64,000 nucleotides of DNA, taken from the NCBI RefSeq assembly GCF_024648825.1, contig NZ_JANBBE010000008.1, positions 186,001-250,000 of the forward strand. Reading direction: 5' to 3'. A program made the position numbers and the translations under genes. The DNA comes from Lentzea californiensis. Lineage in GTDB: Bacteria > Actinomycetota > Actinomycetes > Mycobacteriales > Pseudonocardiaceae. Of the stretch, positions 59,209-64,000 are shown piece by piece. A model generated the notes under the pieces. The model searched no databases and was not told the origin of the DNA. It saw only the letters and a program-made list of their open reading frames with translations. The stretch's first letter is position 1. Each line of letters starts with the position of its first letter.

Positions 59209-61463
59209 GACCCGAACTGGCCGAACCCGGCGAACAAAGAATTGGGTTCAAACGCCATCTCCGCCCGCAGATCGTGCACGGCGAGGCCGTTTATCTGATC
59301 GGCGAGTCAGGGGTCACCGCGATCCAGGGCTCCCACGTCGAGGCATTGGCACCACTGCTCGACGGCACCAGGGACCTCACGGCGCTGCTGCGGGACGTGC
59401 CCGCCGGCCTGACCGCGGACAGGGTCGAGCGGATGCTCACCCGGCTCGCCGCGGCGGGACTGATCGGCAGGCGCGGCACGGAGGACGGTTCGGCCACGAC
59501 CGAGGCCTCGCTCGCGTACTGGGACGCGGCGGGTCTCGACCCCGCGGACGCGGTGGCAGCGACAACGACGTCGCTGGTCTCCGTCGTCGCGATCGGCGAC
59601 ATCGATCGCGACGCGCTCGCGGAAACCCTGCACCGCAACGGACTCACGGTCACCTCGGGGAGTGGTGACCTGACGGTCGTGGCGTGTGCGGACTACCTGG
59701 AGCCAGAGCTCCGTGCCATCGACGAGGCGCACCGCGCGTCCGGCACGCCGTGGTTGCTGGTCAAGCCGGTCGGGGCGCAGGTCACCGTCGGCCCGTTCTT
59801 CACCCCCGGCGACGGCCCGTGCTGGCGTTGCCTCGCCACCCGCTTGTCCGCGAACCGGACGGCGGAGGCGCACGTGCGGGCGCGGTGCGGGCAGAAGGGC
59901 CCGGCTCCCCGCCCACTCATCGGCCTGCCGTCGCTGCACGCGATGGCGGTGGAGATCGCGTCGGTCGAGGTGGCCAAGTGGCTCGCCGGCCTCCGGCACG
60001 AGACCCAGCGCTCCATCTGGAGCTACGACAGCCTGAGCATGAAGGTCACCCAGCACGAGGTGCGGCACCGTCCGCAGTGCGGCGGTTGCGGTGACCAGGA
60101 AGTTGTCGCGCGCAGAGCGTTCGAGCCGGTCGAACTCGCGAGTCGCGTGAAGCGCTCCTGCGACGGCGGCGGGCACCGCGCGTCGCCGCCGCAGGAGGTG
60201 CTCGACGAGTACCGCCACCTCATCGGCCCCGTCACCGGGGTCGTGCGGGAGATCCGCCGGGCGGAGGGTCCCGCGTTCTTCAACTCCTACCGCTCCGGCG
60301 CGAACATCGCGGCGGGCGGCGAGGGCATCGAGGGTCTGCGTTCGGCGTTGCGCGCGGACACCGGCGGCAAGGGCGTGACCGCGCTCGACGCCGAGGTCGG
60401 CGCGCTGTGCGAGGCCGTGGAACGCCGCAGTGGCGCGTTCTTCGGCGAGGAGGCCCGCGTCAGCGGCAGCTTCACCTCGCTGGGCGACCGCGCGATCCAC
60501 CCCGACTCCGTGCAGCAGTACCACCCGCGCCAGTTCGAGACCCGCGACGAGTGGAACGCCCAGCACGCCGACTTCCAGTACGTCACCACGCCGTTCGACG
60601 AGCACGAGGTGATGGACTGGACCCCTCTGTGGTCGCTCACCGAGCAACGCCACAAGTTCCTGCCCACCGGCATGGTCTACTTCGGCGCCCCCTGTCCGCC
60701 GAGCATCGTGTCGAACTCCAACGGCTGCGCGGCCGGCAGCAGCGTCGAGGACGCCGTCCTGCAGGGGCTGCTGGAGCTCGTCGAACGCGACGCCGTCGCG
60801 ATCTGGTGGTACAACCGCACACCCGTGCCCGGCATGGACCTCGACTCGTTCCGCGACCCGTGGATCAGCGAGCTGCGTCAGGTGCACGCGGGCCTCGGCC
60901 GCGAGGTGTGGCTGCTGGACGTCACGTCGGACCTCGGCGTGCCGACCATGGTCGCGATCTCGAGACGGACCGCCGGTGAGCGGGAGGACATCATGCTCGG
61001 CTGCGGCTCGCACCTGGACCCGCGGCTCGCGGCACGCCGGGCGCTCACCGAGCTCAACCAGTGCATGCCGATGGTGTGCGGGCCGATGGACCTCGGCACG
61101 TTCGACGTCGACATGCGGCGCTGGTTCGAGACGACGAAGCTGGTCGAGCAGCCGTGGCTCGCGCCCGACCCGTCCGTGCCACCGCGGGAGGCGTCCCACC
61201 ACGGCTACCTGTTCCGCCACGACCTGACCGACGACGTCCGCGCGCTCCAGCACGCACTGGAGCAGCGCGGGATGGAGGTTCTCGTGCTCGACCAGACCAG
61301 GCCCGACATCGGACTTCCGGTCGTGCGGGTGGTGGTGCCGGGGCTGCGACACTTCTGGTCGAGGTTCGCTCAAGGGCGCCTCTACGACGTGCCCGTACAA
61401 ATGGGGCGACTGACCCGCCCCAGACGATACGAAGAGCTCAACCCGATCCCGCTGTTCATGTGA
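59205..61463 (+). CDS. Fused ThiF-like/YcaO azoline cyclodehydratase
   Basis: 752 residues from ATG 59205, overlapping the precursor stop. N-terminal half (about 1-330) is an ocin-ThiF/E1-like leader-binding partner with four zinc cysteines (206, 209 in GPCWRCLAT; 292, 295 in RPQCGGCGD). The C-terminal half is YcaO: GGKGVTALDAEVGALCEAVER (ATP-binding glutamates) and SNSNGCAAGSSVEDAVLQG with LVERDAVAIWWYNR. It forms thiazolines/oxazolines from Cys, Ser and Thr with ATP. The C-terminus ends NPIPLFM, a variant of the PxPxP tail of many cyclodehydratases. Confidence 0.9.
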   Translation: MRPELAEPGEQRIGFKRHLRPQIVHGEAVYLIGESGVTAIQGSHVEALAPLLDGTRDLTALLRDVPAGLTADRVERMLTRLAAAGLIGRRGTEDGSATTEASLAYWDAAGLDPADAVAATTTSLVSVVAIGDIDRDALAETLHRNGLTVTSGSGDLTVVACADYLEPELRAIDEAHRASGTPWLLVKPVGAQVTVGPFFTPGDGPCWRCLATRLSANRTAEAHVRARCGQKGPAPRPLIGLPSLHAMAVEIASVEVAKWLAGLRHETQRSIWSYDSLSMKVTQHEVRHRPQCGGCGDQEVVARRAFEPVELASRVKRSCDGGGHRASPPQEVLDEYRHLIGPVTGVVREIRRAEGPAFFNSYRSGANIAAGGEGIEGLRSALRADTGGKGVTALDAEVGALCEAVERRSGAFFGEEARVSGSFTSLGDRAIHPDSVQQYHPRQFETRDEWNAQHADFQYVTTPFDEHEVMDWTPLWSLTEQRHKFLPTGMVYFGAPCPPSIVSNSNGCAAGSSVEDAVLQGLLELVERDAVAIWWYNRTPVPGMDLDSFRDPWISELRQVHAGLGREVWLLDVTSDLGVPTMVAISRRTAGEREDIMLGCGSHLDPRLAARRALTELNQCMPMVCGPMDLGTFDVDMRRWFETTKLVEQPWLAPDPSVPPREASHHGYLFRHDLTDDVRALQHALEQRGMEVLVLDQTRPDIGLPVVRVVVPGLRHFWSRFAQGRLYDVPVQMGRLTRPRRYEELNPIPLFM

Positions 61464-62134
61464 TGCTCACCTGCCAGAGCGGAGGCGCCGTGGTGCCCAC
61501 GCAGTCGCACATCCCGGCCGGGCGGCCGCTGTGGTCGTTGCTGGAGGACGCCTTCGTCGACGAAGGCGTCGAGCACCTGACCGTGCACGGCAGATGGGGT
61601 GCGATCGAGATCGCGGACACGAGCCCGCTCGTGCGCGAGGCGTTGCACCGCATGAGCCTCGGACCGGTGGCGCTGGAGAACATCTCCGCCCTGCACGACA
61701 ACTTCGTGCGGTGGAAGACCGGCTCCGGCCCGTGCCTGATCTGGCGCAAGCTCAAGAACACGCTCGACCAACTGGGTGGTTGTGTCGTGCCGTCGCTCGG
61801 CCTGAACGACGGCGCCGGTCCGATCCTCTCGGTCGTCGCCGTCACGCGTGACGCCGTGTTCGCGTTGCCGCCAATCGAGGAGGACGCGGTCGTCACCATC
61901 CGGCCGCGCACCGAGATCGAGCGCCTCAACGGCGACCAGGCACTCGCCTGTCCCGGCCTTTCCTACCAGGTGATCCTGCACAGCGCGCCCGCGACGGAGA
62001 TCGCGAAGTCGTTGCTGCACACCGAGAGCACGATCGCTCAGGTGGCGGAGTCGTTGCAGGTGGAGAAGACGCTGGTCGGAGATGTCATCGCCTATCTCGC
62101 GGGGGCGGGACTCGTCGTCGTCCGGGAGTGTTGA
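61463..62134 (+). CDS. SagB N-terminal-like protein without FMN domain
   Basis: 223 residues from ATG 61463, overlapping the YcaO stop (TGATG). VEHLTVHGRWGAIEIADTSP, LVREALHRMSLGPVALENIS and a C-terminal winged-helix-like TIAQVAESLQVEKTLVGDV resemble the N-terminal region of SagB/ThcOx azoline dehydrogenases. The nitroreductase/FMN half is absent and no nitroreductase gene follows, so oxidation of azolines may need another enzyme or not occur. Alternatively it is a leader-binding helper of unknown kind. Confidence 0.6.
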   Translation: MLTCQSGGAVVPTQSHIPAGRPLWSLLEDAFVDEGVEHLTVHGRWGAIEIADTSPLVREALHRMSLGPVALENISALHDNFVRWKTGSGPCLIWRKLKNTLDQLGGCVVPSLGLNDGAGPILSVVAVTRDAVFALPPIEEDAVVTIRPRTEIERLNGDQALACPGLSYQVILHSAPATEIAKSLLHTESTIAQVAESLQVEKTLVGDVIAYLAGAGLVVVREC

Positions 62135-62236
62135 GCCGTCGCCATGTTGCTCCGATCGCGGATCGCAAAACGCGAGAAATCCCAGGATGCGCCCGTATCA
62201 TGGCCGCGTCCCGACCCTCGCGTGGGAGCTGCTGCT

Positions 62237-64000
62237 GTGACGCAACGACTGGAACGTTCCTCGGTCTCCCGTCGTTTGGCGTACGTAGTCATCAGCGTGG
62301 TGTTCGCCAACTACCTCGGCAACGCCTTCTTCTACGTCCTGCAGGTGTCGGCGACGTTCCCGCGGATCGCGGCCTCGCTCGCCTGCCTGCTCACCATCGG
62401 GTACCTGCAGCTGCGGGTGTTCTCACGGCCCGGCGCCGACCTGCGCTCGAGCCGGGCGTACCTGGCGCTGGGCGCGATGGTGCTGCTGGTCTACGTGCCG
62501 ATGCCGTTCTTCCCCGCCGCCTGGCCGGGCATGCCGGGGTTCCTCGCGGGCAGCGCGTTGCTCGTGCTGCCCAACCGGGTGCGCTGGCTCGCGTTCGGCG
62601 CGGTCGTGCTGAGCAACGGCCTGATCCAGTCGTTCTACGTGCCGACGCTGCCCCTGATCGGGCAGGCCTACTACGTGGTGGGGGCGACGGTCTCCGGCCT
62701 CGTCGTCTACGGCCTGTCCCGGCTGCCGACGCTGGTGCGCCAACTGGAGACCGCGCGGTCCGAACTGGCCGAGCTGGCCGTGTCGCAGGAACGGCTGCGG
62801 TTCGCCCGCGACCTGCACGACCTGCTCGGGTTCAGCCTCTCGGCGATCACGCTGAAGGTGGAGCTGGCCCGCAAGCTGATCGGTGAGCACACCGACAGGG
62901 CGTTGCGCGAGCTCGCGGAGATCCTCGGCATCGCCCGCGAGGCGCTGACGGACGTTCGTGCGGTCGCGTCGAGCTACCGCGAGCTGTCGCTGTCCGAGGA
63001 GATCGAGTCCGCTCGGTCCGTGCTGACGGCGGCCGGCGTCGCCGCGACGATCGAGACCTGCCACCCCGACCTGTCGCCCCGGTCGAGGACCGTGCTCGCC
63101 ACCGTGCTGCGCGAGGGCGTGACGAACCTGCTGCGGCACAGCAACGCCACCCGGTGCGCGATCACCATCCGCGGCACCGACGAGCTGGTGTCGATCGACA
63201 TCGTCAACGACGGCGCGCCGGCGGAGGTCTCGGCCGACCGCGGCAGCGGCCTCACCAACCTCGCCACCCGCACCACCGCGATCGGTGGCTCCCTGCTCGC
63301 GCAGACCGCTCCCGGCGGCACGTACCGGCTGCACGCCGAGATACCCGCCGACTCGGAGCCGGAGAAGAAGCCCGCGCCGGGGGTGCGCACGGCACGTCCG
63401 GCGATCGCCACGACGTTCGCGCAGGTGCTGCTCACCTCGGTGGTGATCGGGTACCTCCTGACGACGACGATGCTGGTGCTCAACGAGTACGCCCGCATCG
63501 GCGCGACCGGGATAGTGCTGACCGCGGCCGGCGTCGTCGGCACGGTCGGACTCGTGCTGGGAGTGGTGAGCAGGCCGCGGATCCGGCTGAGCCTCGCCCA
63601 GCGCTGCTGGGTGCTCGGAGCCATCGCCGCGTTCGTGTACGTGCCCCAGCTGGTCTACGGCGACCCCTACCTCGGCCTGACGGGCTTCCTCGCCGGGTCC
63701 GCGGCCCTGGTGCTGCCGTCCCGCGTGGGCTGGCCGGTGTTCTTCGCGGTCGTCGCCTCGCAGGGCGTCATCTTCGGGGTGAACGGGTTCGACGCGGTCG
63801 AGATCGCCTACGGCGTCATGGCCGCGATGAACCACGGCCTCGTGCTGTACGCGTTGTCCCGGCTGCGGTCGATGGTGACCGAGCTGCACGAGGCGCGGGA
63901 GGAACTGGCGACCGCGGCGGTGACGCAGGAGCGGTTCCGGTTCGCCCGCGACCTGCACGACCTGCTCGGCTACAGCCTCTCCGCCATCACGTTGAAGAGC
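62237..64000 (+). CDS. Tandem sensor histidine kinase (two kinase modules), partial
   Basis: 588 residues from GTG 62237 (gggag site), open to the window end. Module 1: several transmembrane helices (about 15-165), a coiled coil and HisKA_3 dimerisation domain with FARDLHDLLGFSLSAI (His 194) and a full HATPase domain (REGVTNLLRHSNA, GSGLTNLATR). Module 2 starts near residue 395 with new transmembrane helices and repeats FARDLHDLLGYSLSAI (His 574). Two complete DesK/NarX-like kinases in one chain is unusual. The C-terminus lies outside; a response-regulator gene may follow. Confidence 0.85.
   Translation, partial: MTQRLERSSVSRRLAYVVISVVFANYLGNAFFYVLQVSATFPRIAASLACLLTIGYLQLRVFSRPGADLRSSRAYLALGAMVLLVYVPMPFFPAAWPGMPGFLAGSALLVLPNRVRWLAFGAVVLSNGLIQSFYVPTLPLIGQAYYVVGATVSGLVVYGLSRLPTLVRQLETARSELAELAVSQERLRFARDLHDLLGFSLSAITLKVELARKLIGEHTDRALRELAEILGIAREALTDVRAVASSYRELSLSEEIESARSVLTAAGVAATIETCHPDLSPRSRTVLATVLREGVTNLLRHSNATRCAITIRGTDELVSIDIVNDGAPAEVSADRGSGLTNLATRTTAIGGSLLAQTAPGGTYRLHAEIPADSEPEKKPAPGVRTARPAIATTFAQVLLTSVVIGYLLTTTMLVLNEYARIGATGIVLTAAGVVGTVGLVLGVVSRPRIRLSLAQRCWVLGAIAAFVYVPQLVYGDPYLGLTGFLAGSAALVLPSRVGWPVFFAVVASQGVIFGVNGFDAVEIAYGVMAAMNHGLVLYALSRLRSMVTELHEAREELATAAVTQERFRFARDLHDLLGYSLSAITLKS

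Noticed and set aside
1..64000. CRISPR arrays, insertion sequences, tRNA or rRNA genes, phage attachment sites
   Set aside because: Nothing resembling repeat-spacer arrays, transposases, integrases or tRNA cloverleafs was found on reading either strand.

Overview
The window is a high-GC (about 70%) actinobacterial chromosome segment with short intergenic gaps, many GTG and TTG starts and ATGA/GTGA stop-start overlaps. F420-type luciferase-like enzymes, an AfsR-like regulator and a SARP suggest a filamentous actinomycete. The gene content best fits Pseudonocardiales (Lentzea/Saccharothrix/Actinosynnema-like); that placement is inference from gene order and protein style. I saw no tRNA, rRNA, insertion sequence, integrase or CRISPR array.

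Bases 1-48412 are mostly conserved core. From memory, the order resembles the Mycobacterium tuberculosis Rv2184c-Rv2217 block: ArsA-like ATPase, SRPBCC protein, FadD15, PimB-type mannosyltransferase, NlpC/P60 hydrolase, DnaQ-UvrC fusion, trpD, qcrCAB with ctaE, ctaF-ctaC, asnB, an adenosine-kinase-like PfkB protein, a HesB protein, glycerate kinase, DUF3043, cobUTS, ilvE, pepA, lpd, the lipoylated E2, a TIGR01777 epimerase and lipB. The block serves aerobic respiration (cytochrome bcc-aa3), 2-oxoacid dehydrogenase and lipoate metabolism, cobalamin nucleotide-loop assembly and envelope synthesis. Additions include an AfsR-like regulator (7309-10176), two methyltransferases, an amino acid transporter and an OsmC protein.

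After lipB the conserved order stops (lipA is not next) and an accessory region begins. 48466-52086 holds a Tat-exported protein, a three-gene operon (ABM-fold protein, CoA-transferase, F420-type oxidoreductase) and a PF04199 hydrolase/cyclase. 52258-57843 is a leftward type II polyketide synthase operon: ACP, didomain aromatase/cyclase, an unknown 61-residue protein, a degenerate citramalate-synthase-like protein, KS-alpha, KS-beta and malonyl transferase. 58003-58812 is a SARP activator.

Divergent from the SARP, 59023-62134 is a compact azoline-peptide (TOMM/RiPP) operon: a 61-residue precursor, a fused ThiF-like/YcaO cyclodehydratase and a stand-alone protein resembling only the N-terminal half of SagB dehydrogenase. 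Direct repeats 22 bp apart upstream of the precursor look like SARP boxes. One regulator may therefore control a hybrid or paired aromatic-polyketide and heterocyclic-peptide pathway, which is the strongest candidate here for an undescribed system. The window ends inside a histidine kinase with two complete sensor-kinase modules in tandem.
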